Part shown: positions 35,760 through 44,677 of the stretch, one piece after another
How positions within the stretch are numbered: position 1 is the stretch's first letter
Layout of the letters: every line of letters begins with the position of its first letter
Position numbers and translations under genes: made by a program
Source: Oerskovia enterophila
GTDB taxonomy: Bacteria > Actinomycetota > Actinomycetes > Actinomycetales > Cellulomonadaceae
NCBI RefSeq assembly: GCF_001692445.1
Contig: NZ_MAQA01000017.1
Coordinates: forward strand, 1 to 64,000
Direction of reading: 5' to 3'
DNA: 64,000 nt
The notes under the pieces: model-generated
What the model was told of the DNA's origin: nothing
Databases searched by the model: none
The model's input: only the letters and a program-made list of their open reading frames with translations

Positions 35760-36374
35760 ATGACCGACCCCCCGGACCCGCAGCAGCCCTCCGCTCCCTT
35801 CCTCGACCGCGCGGGTATCGACACGCTCGTCGCGTCCGGCGTCGTCGTCCCGGCCCCGGACGCCGTCTGGGTCTCGCCCCGGGCTCGGATCGCCGCCGGG
35901 GCGGTGCTCCACCCGACCGTCGTCGTCTCGTGCGACGAGGCGTCGAGCGTCGTCGTGGCCCGCGATGCCGTCCTGCACCCCGGCACACGGATCAGCGCGA
36001 CCGAGGGCGGGTCGGTCCGGGTCGGGGAACGCACGATCCTCGGCCCTGGCGGCTGCACGCTCGTGGCCGACGGCGACAAGCTGCACGTCGGCCCGGACGG
36101 CCGCTATCGCATGGCGCTCCTCCTCGCCCCCGGCGCATACGGCGACGGCTGCCAGGTCCTCGGCCCGATCGAGGCCCGCGGCTGCACACTCGAAGGCGGA
36201 GAGCCGGGCGACTCACCCGACGTCGCCTCACGTGGCGCGCTGCTCAAGGGTGCCGGTCGGGCAGCGGGGATCACGCTGGCGCGCGGGCAGGTCGTCAACG
36301 GCGCCGGGGACTTCCGGCGCGCCCCCGTCGAGGAGCAGACGGACTACCACCCGCCTCGTCCGACCGCGGGGTAG
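35760..36374 (+). CDS. Left-handed beta-helix (hexapeptide-like) protein
   Basis: 204 residues. The middle shows the spaced pattern of hexapeptide or beta-helix proteins (ARIAAGAVLHPTVVV; ARDAVLHPGTRISATEGGSVRVGERTILGPGG), as in acyltransferases and carbonic-anhydrase-like proteins, but the catalytic His seen in acetyltransferases is not clearly present. I would not assign an enzymatic role. ATG at 35760 without a strong ribosome-binding site. Convergent with the membrane protein gene, 18 bp away. Confidence 0.7.
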   Translation: MTDPPDPQQPSAPFLDRAGIDTLVASGVVVPAPDAVWVSPRARIAAGAVLHPTVVVSCDEASSVVVARDAVLHPGTRISATEGGSVRVGERTILGPGGCTLVADGDKLHVGPDGRYRMALLLAPGAYGDGCQVLGPIEARGCTLEGGEPGDSPDVASRGALLKGAGRAAGITLARGQVVNGAGDFRRAPVEEQTDYHPPRPTAG

Positions 36375-36392
36375 CCCCTCGCTGGCAGCACC

Positions 36393-36989
36393 TCAGTGCA
36401 GCAGCGTCTTCAACCCGATGATGAGCAGACCGAACGCCCCCGCGACCACGGTCTCGACCGTCAGCGCCCACCCTCGGACGCCCGCCCGGTGCGCCGCGAG
36501 GTGGCCGACGACCGCGAGCATCAGCACCGTGAACCACAGCGCGATCAGCGCGGCGTCCACCACGTCCAGCCCGAACACCCTCCCCACGAGGAAGACCCCG
36601 AGCGCGGGCACCCCGCCGATCAGCACCCACACCTCGTCCGACGACGCGAGCCTCAGGCGCTCGGTGATGGTGTGGTCGGTGTCGCGGAACCGCCCGCCGA
36701 TCGCCGACACGTACACGTGCGCCGCCCAGTACCCCACGAGCACGCCGGCCACCGCGAGCATCACGAAGTCGCTCGACGCGTCGTGCGTGCTCGAGACCGC
36801 GAGCATGAACCCCGAGACCACGGCCCCGTACAGGAAGTCGGCGGGACCACCACGCGCGAACCGGTCGCCCAGGTTGTCGCGCTGGGCGTGGTGGTCGACG
36901 CTCTTCCACGAACGCGCGGCCTGCTCGCCTGCGCCGCCCTCGGCTCCGTCGTCGGAGCCGGCAGCCCGCGTCTCGTCACCGTCAGTCAT
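36393..36989 (-). CDS. Membrane protein of unknown function
   Basis: 198 residues from the ATG at 36989. A charged cytoplasmic N-terminus of about 60 residues (DDGAEGGAGEQAARSWKSVDHHAQRDNLGDRFARGGPADF) is followed by about five membrane helices (LYGAVVSGFMLAVSS; FVMLAVAGVLVGYWAAHVYVSA; LIGGVPALGVFLVGRVFGL; VVDAALIALWFTVLMLAVVGHLAA; GLLIIGLKTLL). The frame remains open far upstream on the same strand, but that part overlaps a real gene on the other strand. No family recognised. Confidence 0.7.
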   Translation of the reverse strand: MTDGDETRAAGSDDGAEGGAGEQAARSWKSVDHHAQRDNLGDRFARGGPADFLYGAVVSGFMLAVSSTHDASSDFVMLAVAGVLVGYWAAHVYVSAIGGRFRDTDHTITERLRLASSDEVWVLIGGVPALGVFLVGRVFGLDVVDAALIALWFTVLMLAVVGHLAAHRAGVRGWALTVETVVAGAFGLLIIGLKTLLH

Positions 36990-37214
36990 CCGCGTCGCCT
37001 CCGGGTCGCGTCGGCCTGTCGCCGCCTCTCTCGTCACTGTAGCGACGCCGTCGGGCCCGGCGCGCGGCGACAGCCGCCAACCCGCCAGCACCGCGCGCGG
37101 CGACCGACCGCCGATTCTCGGGCGACGTGCCCACCGACCGACTGACGAGCAGCGCTCTCCCACGGCCTCGCCGCAGCATGCCCCGCCCGCTGCACGCGGT
37201 GTACCGTCCCGTTC

Positions 37215-38048
37215 ATGAGTGCCGCACGAAGCAACACCCACGCGCAGGCGGTCGACGCGGCGATCGAGCTGTTCACCCGGAAGGGCTACGAGCAGACGAC
37301 CGTCGAGGACATCGCCGACGCCGCGCAGATCAGCCGGGCCACGTTCTTCCGCCGTTTCCGCTCCAAGGAGGACGTGGTCTTCGCGGACCACGAGCTGCTC
37401 CTGGACGCCGTGGTGGTCCTCCTCGGGGAGACCCGGCCCGCCGCCCGCGGCGTCACCCCCGAGGAGCTCGAGAACGTCGACCCGTACGTCGAGGTGTGCA
37501 AGGCGGCACGGCTCGTGTTCGACCACCACGTGGGCCAGCGCGAGACGTCGGTCGCGCGGCACCGCCTCCTGCAGGACGTGCCGGCGCTGCGCGACCGCGA
37601 GCTCGTGACCACGCACCGCTACGAGCGCGCGTTCACGTCCTACCTGCGCGACACCCTGCCCGCCGACACCCGGCACTCGACCGCGTCGGTCGCGTTCGCG
37701 GCGTCGGTCGTCGCGGTGCACAACGCGATCCTGCGCCGCTGGCTGCGCGACCCCGACCAGGACCTGCGCCCCGAGCTCGAGGAGGCGTTCGCGGACCTGC
37801 GCCGCGCGGCGCGCAACCCCGCGGGCCCGACGACGGAGCCCGCCACCGCGTCCACGTCGCCTGCACCGGCGCGCACAGCAGGTGCCGAGAGCGGGGTGGG
37901 CACGGCAGGCACGGAGAGCACGGCCGACCGGGCTGCCCCCGCTGCTGCCAGCACCGCACCGACCCGCCGCGTCGTGGTGACCGTGCTCGACGGCGACGCC
38001 GACCCCGACGAGGTGGCCCGGGCCGTGCGCGACGCGTTGGGTGCGTGA
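37215..38048 (+). CDS. TetR-family regulator with long C-terminal tail
   Basis: 277 residues. Helix-turn-helix at about 8-52 (AVDAAIELFTRKGYEQTTVEDIADAAQISRATFFRRFRSKEDVV), a helical ligand domain to about 200, then a low-complexity Ala/Thr/Ser stretch and a short beta-like end (RRVVVTVLDGDADPDEVARAVRDALGA) absent from most TetR proteins. ATG at 37215. It is the only regulator near the acyl-CoA dehydrogenase and thiolase genes downstream, so a role in fatty-acid-type catabolism is plausible; the intervening riboflavin gene has its own riboswitch. Confidence 0.85.
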   Translation: MSAARSNTHAQAVDAAIELFTRKGYEQTTVEDIADAAQISRATFFRRFRSKEDVVFADHELLLDAVVVLLGETRPAARGVTPEELENVDPYVEVCKAARLVFDHHVGQRETSVARHRLLQDVPALRDRELVTTHRYERAFTSYLRDTLPADTRHSTASVAFAASVVAVHNAILRRWLRDPDQDLRPELEEAFADLRRAARNPAGPTTEPATASTSPAPARTAGAESGVGTAGTESTADRAAPAAASTAPTRRVVVTVLDGDADPDEVARAVRDALGA

Positions 38049-38169
38049 TTCGGCCGCGACTCGCCGGGCGTGTCGCAGCCGAACCACGCACTCGGCCCAG
38101 CACCGACGAGCCCCGGGAATGCACGGGTAGCATCTGCGGTTGCAGCACACAGCAAGCAGTACGCACGAA

Positions 38170-38289
38170 CGTGCTCCGGGGTCGGTGCAATTCCGAGCCG
38201 GCGGTGACAGTCCGCGACCCGCGCCCACGCGCGGTTGACCTGGTGGAACTCCAGGACCGACGGTGAAAGTCCGGATGGGAGGAAGCACG
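38170..38289 (+). promoter_or_regulatory. FMN riboswitch (RFN element)
   Basis: All conserved blocks are present in order: GGGGTCGGTGCAATTCC, GCCGGCGGTGACAGTCCGCGACCC, CTGGTGGAACTCCAG, GACCGACGGTGAAAGTCC and GGATGGGAGGAAGCACG. The closing helix P1 is formed by CGTGCTCC (38170-38177) with GGAAGCACG (38281-38289). It senses FMN and turns off the riboflavin importer gene that starts 177 nt downstream. Confidence 0.97.
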
Positions 38290-38465
38290 TGCGGCGCGGC
38301 CGTCCCCGGCCGGGCTGAGCACGACGTGATCGTCGCGCCCACCCCCGACCGTCCGGACCGGTCTCGCCGTGGTGAGCGCCGCCGTCGGGCAGCCCGGACA
38401 GGGCTCCCCCGACCCGACGCCCGCCCTCACCCCGGAGCCGACGTGCCCGGGACGAGGGAACATCG

Positions 38466-39185
38466 ATGGACCTGCTCCACGCGCTCTTCGACGCGCAGCT
38501 GACGATCGGCGGCCAGCACCTGCTGTGGCGCGAGATCGTGGGCAACGGGTTCGGCCTTGCCTCCGCGCTCGGCGGCATGCGGCGCAAGATCTGGGCGTGG
38601 CCCGTAGGGATCGTCGGGAACCTGCTGCTCCTCACGGTGTTCCTCGGAGCGGTGTTCGCGACGCCCAACCCCGTCAACCTCCTCGGCCAGGCCGGGCGCC
38701 AGGTCATGTTCGTCGTCGTGTCGGTGTACGGGTGGGTCCAGTGGCGGCGCACCCGTGCGCGCCTCGACCAGGACGCGGCCGGTCTCGACGCGGACAGCCA
38801 CGGCGTCTCGGTCGAACCACGATGGGCCACGTGGCGGCAACGAACCTTCCTCGTCGTGGCGCTCGTGGGCGGGACGCTCGTCCTGACCCCGATCTTCCGG
38901 ATGCTCGAGTCCTACGAGCCCGTGTGGGCCGACGCATGGATCTTCATGGGTTCGCTGCTCGCGACGTACGGCATGGCCAAGGGATGGGTCGAGTTCTGGC
39001 TGATCTGGGTGGCCGTCGACGTGGTGGGCGTGCCCCTGCTGGTCGACGCCGGCTTCTACGCGTCCGCGTTCATGTACGTGTTCTACGGGGCGTTCACGCT
39101 CGTCGGGTTCTTCGTGTGGTGGCGCATCGACCGGCGCTCCCAGGCCCTGGAGGTCGCGGCGAGCGCCCCCGCCACCACCCCCTGA
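38466..39185 (+). CDS. ribM: PnuC-fold riboflavin transporter RibM (PnuX)
   Basis: 239 residues, about seven membrane helices. The PnuC-family core is visible (WREIVGNGFGLASALGGMRRKIWAWPVGIVGNLLLLTVF; LGQAGRQVMFVVVSVYGWVQWRR; WIFMGSLLATYGMAKGWVEFWLIWVAVDVVGVPLLV). The FMN riboswitch directly upstream shows that the substrate is riboflavin rather than nicotinamide riboside, as for RibM/PnuX of actinobacteria. It takes up riboflavin by facilitated diffusion trapped by phosphorylation. ATG at 38466 with GAGGGA upstream; a terminator hairpin follows at 39227. Confidence 0.93.
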   Translation: MDLLHALFDAQLTIGGQHLLWREIVGNGFGLASALGGMRRKIWAWPVGIVGNLLLLTVFLGAVFATPNPVNLLGQAGRQVMFVVVSVYGWVQWRRTRARLDQDAAGLDADSHGVSVEPRWATWRQRTFLVVALVGGTLVLTPIFRMLESYEPVWADAWIFMGSLLATYGMAKGWVEFWLIWVAVDVVGVPLLVDAGFYASAFMYVFYGAFTLVGFFVWWRIDRRSQALEVAASAPATTP

Positions 39186-39226
39186 AGCCACCCCTTGCGT
39201 CCGGGTGGGCCGGGCGGATACTCGAA

Positions 39227-39254
39227 GGTGCGCCCTGCTCGCGCCGGGCGCACC
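39227..39254 (+). terminator. Terminator of ribM
   Basis: GGTGCGCCC (39227-39235) pairs with GGGCGCACC (39246-39254) around a 10-nt loop, 42 nt past the ribM stop. Confidence 0.65.
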
Positions 39255-39302
39255 ACTTCCGGCCCGATGACGCGAGGACGCGACGGGAAAGGCGGCACCA
39301 TC

Positions 39303-39728
39303 ATGGTCACGCGACTCAACCCCTACCTGAACTTCCGCGACGAGGCACGGCAGGCGATCGGGTTCTACCGCGACGTGTTCGGCGGCGAGGTGACGATCAG
39401 CACGTTCGCCGACTTCCAGGCCTCCGAGGACCCTGCCGACGCCGACAAGGTCATGCACTCCCAGCTCGAGTCCCCCACCGGCCTGGTCCTCATGGCCGCG
39501 GACACCCCGAGCTCGATGGAGGTCCCGACCGGCGCCGGCTTCTCGATCTCGCTGAGCGGCGAGCAGTCCGACGACGCCGAGCTGCGCGGCTACTGGGACA
39601 AGCTCTCGTCGAGCGGGAGCGTGACCGTGCCGCTCGAGGTCGCGCCGTGGGGAGACGCGTTCGGCATGTGCGTCGACGGGTTCGGCGTGAGCTGGCTCGT
39701 GAACATCGCCGGGGCTGCGCGGGCCTGA
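39303..39728 (+). CDS. VOC family protein (PhnB/3-demethylubiquinone-9 MT-like)
   Basis: 141 residues from the ATG at 39303. It has the PhnB-type VOC pattern: LNPYLNFRDEARQAIGFYRDVFGGEVTISTF at the start, HSQLESPTGLVLMAADTP in the middle and WGDAFGMCVDGFGVSWLVNIA at the end. These small proteins are widespread, often of unknown substrate, and lack a firmly assigned activity. It is a single gene between ribM and the acyl-CoA dehydrogenase. Confidence 0.88.
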   Translation: MVTRLNPYLNFRDEARQAIGFYRDVFGGEVTISTFADFQASEDPADADKVMHSQLESPTGLVLMAADTPSSMEVPTGAGFSISLSGEQSDDAELRGYWDKLSSSGSVTVPLEVAPWGDAFGMCVDGFGVSWLVNIAGAARA

Positions 39729-39765
39729 GCGCTCCCCCTGGTCAGGCCGGGCACCGGGCCCGCCC

Positions 39766-39802
39766 GTGATACCCCGTCTCTTGACCTGAGACGGGATATC
39801 AC
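39766..39802. promoter_or_regulatory. Large dyad upstream of the acyl-CoA dehydrogenase
   Basis: GTGATACCCCGTCTC (39766-39780) is inverted as GAGACGGGATATCAC (39788-39802) with one mismatch around a 7-nt spacer. It lies 57 bp before the dehydrogenase start and is AT-richer than its flanks, which suits an operator. A terminator for the VOC gene is the alternative reading. Confidence 0.5.
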
Positions 39803-39859
39803 GCACCATGGGGGGATCGCCCGACACCGACGTCCGGCCCGACCCCGGGAGCATCCCCC

Positions 39860-41104
39860 ATGACGATCGAGAACCCCGTCCGCCAGAACGTGACCGAGCC
39901 GGACTACGACCTCTCGCAGCCGCTCGGCATCGACTACGCCGGCGCGTTCTCGGACGCGACCGACGCCGACCGCGACCTGCAGCAGCGGGTCCGCACGTTC
40001 GTCCAGGACGAGGTCCTGCCCGTGATCGACGGGTACTGGGAGCGCGCCGAGGTGCCGTTCGGTCTGGCCAAGCGCATGGGCGAGCTCGACTTCCTGCGGG
40101 ACGGCGTCGACGTCCCCGGTGCGCCACGGATCAGCCTCATGGGCGCCGGTCTCGCCGAGATGGAGATGTCGCGCGGCGACGGCTCGGTCGCGACCATCTG
40201 CGGCGTCCAGGGCGGCCTCGCGCTGCGCTCGATCCAGCTCCTCGGCTCGGACGAGCAGAAGGCCGAGTGGCTCGGCCCGCTCGCGCGCGGTGAGAAGCTC
40301 GGCGCGTTCGCCCTGACCGAGCCCACGCACGGCTCGGACTCGGTCTCGCTCGAGACCACGGCCCGCCGCGAGACCCGCGACGGCGTCGAGGGCTTCGTGA
40401 TCGACGGCGAGAAGAAGTGGATCGGCTTCGGGTCGTGCGGCGACATCACGGTGCTGTGGGCGCGACTTGTCGGGGACGAGGGCGACAACCAGGTGCACGG
40501 GTTCCTCGTGCCCCAGGACACCCCGGGCTACGCGGCCACGACCATCGAGGGCAAGGTCTCGCTCCGCGCGATCTGGCAGGCCCACATCGTCCTGACCGAC
40601 GTGTTCGTCCCGGCCTCGGCCATGCTCCCGGGCGGACGGTCGTTCAAGGACACCGGCCGCGTGCTCCAGGCGACGCGCCTCGGGGTGGCATGGTCCGCCG
40701 TCGGGCACGCGACCGCCTGCTACGAGACGGCCGTCGCCTACGCCAAGCAGCGTGTCCAGTTCGGCCGCCCGCTCGCGGCCAACCAGATGGTCCAGGAGCG
40801 GCTGACCCGCATGCTCTCGACCCTCACCCAGATGCAGCTCCTGGTCGCACAGATGACCCGCCTCGACGAGGCCGGGCAGCTCTCCGGCCCGCAGGCGTCG
40901 ATCGCCAAGTACACGAGCACGCGCGGCGCACGCGAGATCGCGGCGAGCGCGCGCGACATGCTGGGCGGCAACGGCATCCTCCTCGCGAACCGCGTCGCGC
41001 GGCACTTCGCGGACATCGAGGCCCTGCACACCTACGAGGGCACCGAGAGCGTCCAGGCCCTCATCGTGGGTCGCGACATCACGGGCGTCTCGGCGTTCGT
41101 GTAG
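39860..41104 (+). CDS. Acyl-CoA dehydrogenase (glutaryl-CoA dehydrogenase-like)
   Basis: 414 residues. FAD-dependent dehydrogenase: [21 protein letters not shown] and [16 protein letters not shown] in the beta domain, [18 protein letters not shown] and [27 protein letters not shown] in the C-terminal helical domain, where the Glu of YEGTE is the catalytic base of the glutaryl-CoA dehydrogenase branch. It introduces a C=C bond into an acyl-CoA. ATG at 39860 with GGGAG upstream. With the thiolase 167 bp downstream it suggests fatty-acid or glutarate-type degradation. Confidence 0.9.
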   Translation: MTIENPVRQNVTEPDYDLSQPLGIDYAGAFSDATDADRDLQQRVRTFVQDEVLPVIDGYWERAEVPFGLAKRMGELDFLRDGVDVPGAPRISLMGAGLAEMEMSRGDGSVATICGVQGGLALRSIQLLGSDEQKAEWLGPLARGEKLGAFALTEPTHGSDSVSLETTARRETRDGVEGFVIDGEKKWIGFGSCGDITVLWARLVGDEGDNQVHGFLVPQDTPGYAATTIEGKVSLRAIWQAHIVLTDVFVPASAMLPGGRSFKDTGRVLQATRLGVAWSAVGHATACYETAVAYAKQRVQFGRPLAANQMVQERLTRMLSTLTQMQLLVAQMTRLDEAGQLSGPQASIAKYTSTRGAREIAASARDMLGGNGILLANRVARHFADIEALHTYEGTESVQALIVGRDITGVSAFV

Positions 41105-41197
41105 CCCCTCGCCGGCGGCGCTCCCCGTACCGGGAGTGCCGCACCCTCTCCTGCCACACCTGGCCCGCAGCGGCCACCCGTCGACACCACAAGACCA

Positions 41198-41247
41198 CCC
41201 GGCGCCGTACCGGACCTCCTCGTTCACCTGAAACGCACGGCGCCGGG
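41198..41247 (+). other. Stem-loop in the acd-thiolase gap
   Basis: CCCGGCGCCGT (41198-41208) pairs perfectly with ACGGCGCCGGG (41237-41247) around a 28-nt loop, ending 24 nt before the thiolase ATG. It may attenuate or separate expression of the two genes. Confidence 0.5.
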
Positions 41248-41271
41248 TCCCCTTCTCCCACGGAGCACCTC

Positions 41272-42462
41272 ATGAGCAACGACGCCCACGTCCCCGTCCT
41301 CCTGCACGGTGCGCGCACGCCGTTCACGCGCTTCCAGGGTGCGCTCGCGTCCCTGTCGGCGAACGAGCTGGGCGCGCACGCGATCCGCGGCGCGCTCGAC
41401 GCCGCTGGCGTCGCGGCTTCCGACGTCGACGCCGTGATCATGGGCCAGGTCATCCAGGCGGGCGGCGGCCAGGGGCCGGCCCGGCAGGCCGCGATCGCGG
41501 CCGGGATCGGCTGGGACGTCCCCACGGTCACCATCAACAAGCTGTGCCTGTCGGGCCTGACCGCGATCATCGACGCGGCGCGCCTGGTCCGCACGGGCGA
41601 GGCGTCGGTCGTCGTCGCGGGCGGCCAGGAGTCCATGACGAACGCGCCGCACCTCGTGCTCGGCTCGCGCAAGGGCTTCGCGTTCGGAGACGTGACCATC
41701 GCGGACTCGCTCACGCACGACGGCCTGCGCGACCCGTTCGACGGTCAGATCATGGGCGAGGCCACCGACCGCGGCTGCACCACGCGCGGCATCGGCCGCG
41801 CCGAGCAGGACGAGTACGCTGCCCGCTCGCACGCCCTCGCGGCCGCGGCCCGCGCGGAAGGGCGCCTGGCCGAGGAGATCGCCCCGGTCACGGTCCCGCA
41901 GCGCAAGGGCGAGCCCGTGGTCGTCGCCGACGACGAGGGCATCCGCCCCGGCACCACGGTCGAGGCGCTCGCCCGCCTGCGTCCCGCGTTCGTCGCGGAC
42001 GGCACCATCACCGCCGGCTCGTCGTCCCCGCTGTCCGACGGCGCCGCGGCGGTCGTCGTCGTCAGCAAGGCCTTCGCGGTCTCCCGCGGCCTCACGTGGC
42101 TGGCCGAGATCCGGTCGGCCGGCCAGGTCGCCGGCCCCGACAACTCGCTGCACTCCCAGCCCGCCCGCGCGATCGAGCGTGCGCTCGAGCGCGAGGGCAT
42201 GAAGGCCGACGAGCTCGACCTGGTCGAGATCAACGAGGCCTTCGCGGCCGTCGCGCTCCAGTCGGTCGAGGACCTCGGGATCGACCACGCGGTCGTCAAC
42301 CCCGACGGCGGCGCGATCGCCCTGGGTCACCCGGTCGGCGCGTCGGGCGCGCGCCTGGCCCTGCACCTGGCCCTCGCCCTCCAGCGCCGCGGGGGTGGCG
42401 TGGGCGCCGCCGCGCTGTGCGGCGGCGGCGGCCAGGGGGACGCGCTGATCCTGCGCGCCTGA
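41272..42462 (+). CDS. Acetyl-CoA C-acetyltransferase (thiolase)
   Basis: 396 residues with all thiolase residues: acylated Cys92 in [16 protein letters not shown] and [10 protein letters not shown] with the active His, and Cys in CGGGGQGDA. It cleaves or condenses acetoacetyl/acyl-CoA with CoA, the last step of beta-oxidation or the first step of acetoacetyl-CoA formation. ATG at 41272 with GGAG upstream. Downstream of the acyl-CoA dehydrogenase; a 15-bp terminator hairpin follows at 42507. Confidence 0.94.
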   Translation: MSNDAHVPVLLHGARTPFTRFQGALASLSANELGAHAIRGALDAAGVAASDVDAVIMGQVIQAGGGQGPARQAAIAAGIGWDVPTVTINKLCLSGLTAIIDAARLVRTGEASVVVAGGQESMTNAPHLVLGSRKGFAFGDVTIADSLTHDGLRDPFDGQIMGEATDRGCTTRGIGRAEQDEYAARSHALAAAARAEGRLAEEIAPVTVPQRKGEPVVVADDEGIRPGTTVEALARLRPAFVADGTITAGSSSPLSDGAAAVVVVSKAFAVSRGLTWLAEIRSAGQVAGPDNSLHSQPARAIERALEREGMKADELDLVEINEAFAAVALQSVEDLGIDHAVVNPDGGAIALGHPVGASGARLALHLALALQRRGGGVGAAALCGGGGQGDALILRA

Positions 42463-42506
42463 GTCCTTCCCCTCGCGTCGCGCGGTGCTGCCTCACCGCG
42501 CGACCG

Positions 42507-42547
42507 GCGGCCCGCCCGGAGGTCCCCTTCGCCTCCGGCCGGGCCGC
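42507..42547 (+). terminator. Terminator of the thiolase gene
   Basis: Arms 42507-42522 and 42532-42547 pair over 16 positions with one mismatch and a 9-nt loop. A small preceding dyad (CGCGGT/ACCGCG) lies at 42481-42500. The hairpin starts 45 nt past the thiolase stop. Confidence 0.7.
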
Positions 42548-42628
42548 TTCTTCGTGCCCGACGGCGTGCGGCGTCCAGGGCGTGTCGCGCTCCCCGGGCG
42601 AGCGGCGCCGTCGTGCGACGATGAGCCC

Positions 42629-43960
42629 GTGCCCGAGACCTCCGCCGCCCGGCCCGCCTCGACCGGACGCCGGTTCCTCGCCTGGGCCCTGCGCTCGCCG
42701 TGGGCCCTGGTCGCGGGCTTCGTGCTCGTGCACGCCTGGCTCGTCGTCGATGCCCTGACCTGGGGGTACCGGATCTCGGGCGACGTGCAGCTCTACCGGG
42801 TCTGGGCGCGCGCAGGCTGGGACCGCGGGATCTGGCCCGTGCTCGACTACGACTGGGTCTACCCGGTCGGGGCGCTCGTGCCGGTCTCGGCCCCCGCGCT
42901 CCTGGGGACGTCGTTCGAGGCGTACTACGCGCAGTTCCTCGTGCTGATCGTCGCGCTGAACGCGCTCGCGCTGTGGTTCCTCGCGCGGCTGCCGGGGCGC
43001 GGCCGTGTCGCGGCCTGGTGGTGGCTCGCGTTCCTCGTCGCGCTCGGCCCCATCTTCCTGGGCAGGCTCGACGGCGTCGCCGCTGCCCTCCTCGTGATCA
43101 CGCTCGCGCTCGCGGTACGCCGCCCGGCCGTGGCGACCGCGATCGCGACGTTCGGTGCCTGGGTCAAGATCGCCCCCGGGGCCGTGGTCGTGGCGCTCCT
43201 GACGACCGCGAAGCGCCCGTTGCGCACGGTCGTGCTCCCGGGCGCTGCGGTCAGCGCGGTCGTCGTCGCGCTCGCCCTCGCGGGCGGAGCGGGCAAGCGG
43301 GTGCTCGGGGTGTTCGGGACCCAGGACGCGCGGGGCCTCCAGTCGGAGTCGGTGTTCGCGACCCCGTTCAGCGTGCTGCGGCTGTTCGACCCCCGGTTCC
43401 GGGTCTGGATGAACCAGGACATCCGCACGCTCGAGATCTACGGCCCCGGCACCGCGGTGACGGGACGGCTGCTCGACGTGCTGCTGCCCGTCGCGGTGCT
43501 CGCGATCGCGGCCCTGTCCTGGTGGGCCGTGCGGCGGCGCCCCGAGGTCCGCACCGACGTGTTCCTCCTGTCCGTGACGGCCCTGCTGCTGAGCCTCATC
43601 GTCTTCAACAAGGTGGGATCGCCGCAGTTCGTCGCGTGGATCGGGCCTCCCGTGGCCGTCGCGATCGCGCTCGCCGGGCCGGGCGCCCGCTCCGTCTGGT
43701 CGGCGCCCGCGCTGGCAGTCCTGGGCACCGCTGGTCTGACGCAGCTCCTCTACCCGGTCGCGTACGACGAGTTCATGGTCGGGGAGCCCTGGATCGTCCT
43801 GGTCGCGGCCGTGCGCAACCTCGCGCTCGTGGTCCTGCTCGTCGGGGCCGTGGTCCAGCTCGTGCGGCTGGGGCGAGGGGCGGCGGGAACCGTCGCGTCG
43901 ACCGTCGTGGCCGAGCCGCACGCGTCACGGCCAGACCCCGGGCCCGTGGCGAACGCCTGA
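42629..43960 (+). CDS. Membrane glycosyltransferase, GT87/DUF2029-like
   Basis: 443 residues with about eleven hydrophobic helices and an early acidic loop (YRISGDVQLYRVWARAGW) that suits the polyprenyl-phosphate-sugar site of GT-C mannosyltransferases. I infer this class from topology and the GDV/YxxYA motifs, not from a catalytic assay motif. It would add mannose or another sugar to a lipid, such as lipoarabinomannan-type glycans. The GTG start at 42629 follows the thiolase terminator; single gene, convergent with the response regulator. Confidence 0.72.
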   Translation: MPETSAARPASTGRRFLAWALRSPWALVAGFVLVHAWLVVDALTWGYRISGDVQLYRVWARAGWDRGIWPVLDYDWVYPVGALVPVSAPALLGTSFEAYYAQFLVLIVALNALALWFLARLPGRGRVAAWWWLAFLVALGPIFLGRLDGVAAALLVITLALAVRRPAVATAIATFGAWVKIAPGAVVVALLTTAKRPLRTVVLPGAAVSAVVVALALAGGAGKRVLGVFGTQDARGLQSESVFATPFSVLRLFDPRFRVWMNQDIRTLEIYGPGTAVTGRLLDVLLPVAVLAIAALSWWAVRRRPEVRTDVFLLSVTALLLSLIVFNKVGSPQFVAWIGPPVAVAIALAGPGARSVWSAPALAVLGTAGLTQLLYPVAYDEFMVGEPWIVLVAAVRNLALVVLLVGAVVQLVRLGRGAAGTVASTVVAEPHASRPDPGPVANA

Positions 43961-43981
43961 CCACTGATGCCCGGCTGCCCC

Positions 43982-44677
43982 TCACGCGGGACCGGGGCGC
44001 CTCCCGGGCGCAGGGCGCTCGGCGGTCACGAGGCCGTGGTCGAACGCCGCGATGACGAGCTGGGCACGGTCGCGGGCGACGAGCTTGGCGAGCAGGTTGC
44101 CGATGTGCGTCTTGACGGTGCCCATGGAGATCGTCAGCCTCCGCCCGATCTCCTGGTTGGACAGCCCACGGCCCACGAGCGCGAGCACCTCGACCTCCCG
44201 GCTGGTGAGGAGCTGCGGCGCCACGGCCCCGCGCTGCGGCCCACCGTCGAGGTAGTGCCCGACGATCCGCGCCAGGACGGCCGGGGCGAACAGGGACTCG
44301 CCGGCATGCGTACGCCGGACGGCGTCGACGAGGCTCGTGGGCTCGGCGTCCTTGAGCAGGAACCCGCTCGCGCCTGCGCGCAGGGCCCCGTGGACGTACT
44401 CGTCGAGCTCGAACATGCTGAGCACGAGGACGCGGGTCGACGTGAGGTCGGGGTCGGCCGCGATCCGGCGCGTCGCATCGATCCCGTCACCGCCGGGCAT
44501 GCGGACGTCCATGAGGACGACGTCGGGGCGGGTCCGGCGCGCGACCTCCACCGCGGCCTCGCCCGAGCCCGCCTCGCCCACGACCGTGAGCCCGTCGGCA
44601 CCGTCGAGCACGAGCCGCAGGCTGTGACGGATCAGGGGCTGGTCGTCCACGACGAGCACCCGTACCGGCACCGTCAC
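43982..44677 (-). CDS. Two-component response regulator, LuxR/NarL type
   Basis: 231 residues. Receiver domain with the acidic pair DD at 11-12, phosphorylated Asp57 (VVLMDVRMPGGDG) and KDAE; LuxR-type HTH at about 160-225 (LTSREVEVLALVGRGLSNQEIGRRLTISMGTVKTHIGNLLAKL). The GTG at 44677 overlaps the kinase stop by 4 nt, so the pair is translated together. The probable target is the divergent ABC exporter starting at 45694. Confidence 0.92.
   Translation of the reverse strand: MTVPVRVLVVDDQPLIRHSLRLVLDGADGLTVVGEAGSGEAAVEVARRTRPDVVLMDVRMPGGDGIDATRRIAADPDLTSTRVLVLSMFELDEYVHGALRAGASGFLLKDAEPTSLVDAVRRTHAGESLFAPAVLARIVGHYLDGGPQRGAVAPQLLTSREVEVLALVGRGLSNQEIGRRLTISMGTVKTHIGNLLAKLVARDRAQLVIAAFDHGLVTAERPAPGRRPGPA

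Noticed and set aside
36990-38342. The minus-strand frame continuing upstream of the 36393-36989 membrane protein gene
   Set aside because: It overlaps a TetR gene with clear HTH sequence on the plus strand and is compositionally a shadow.
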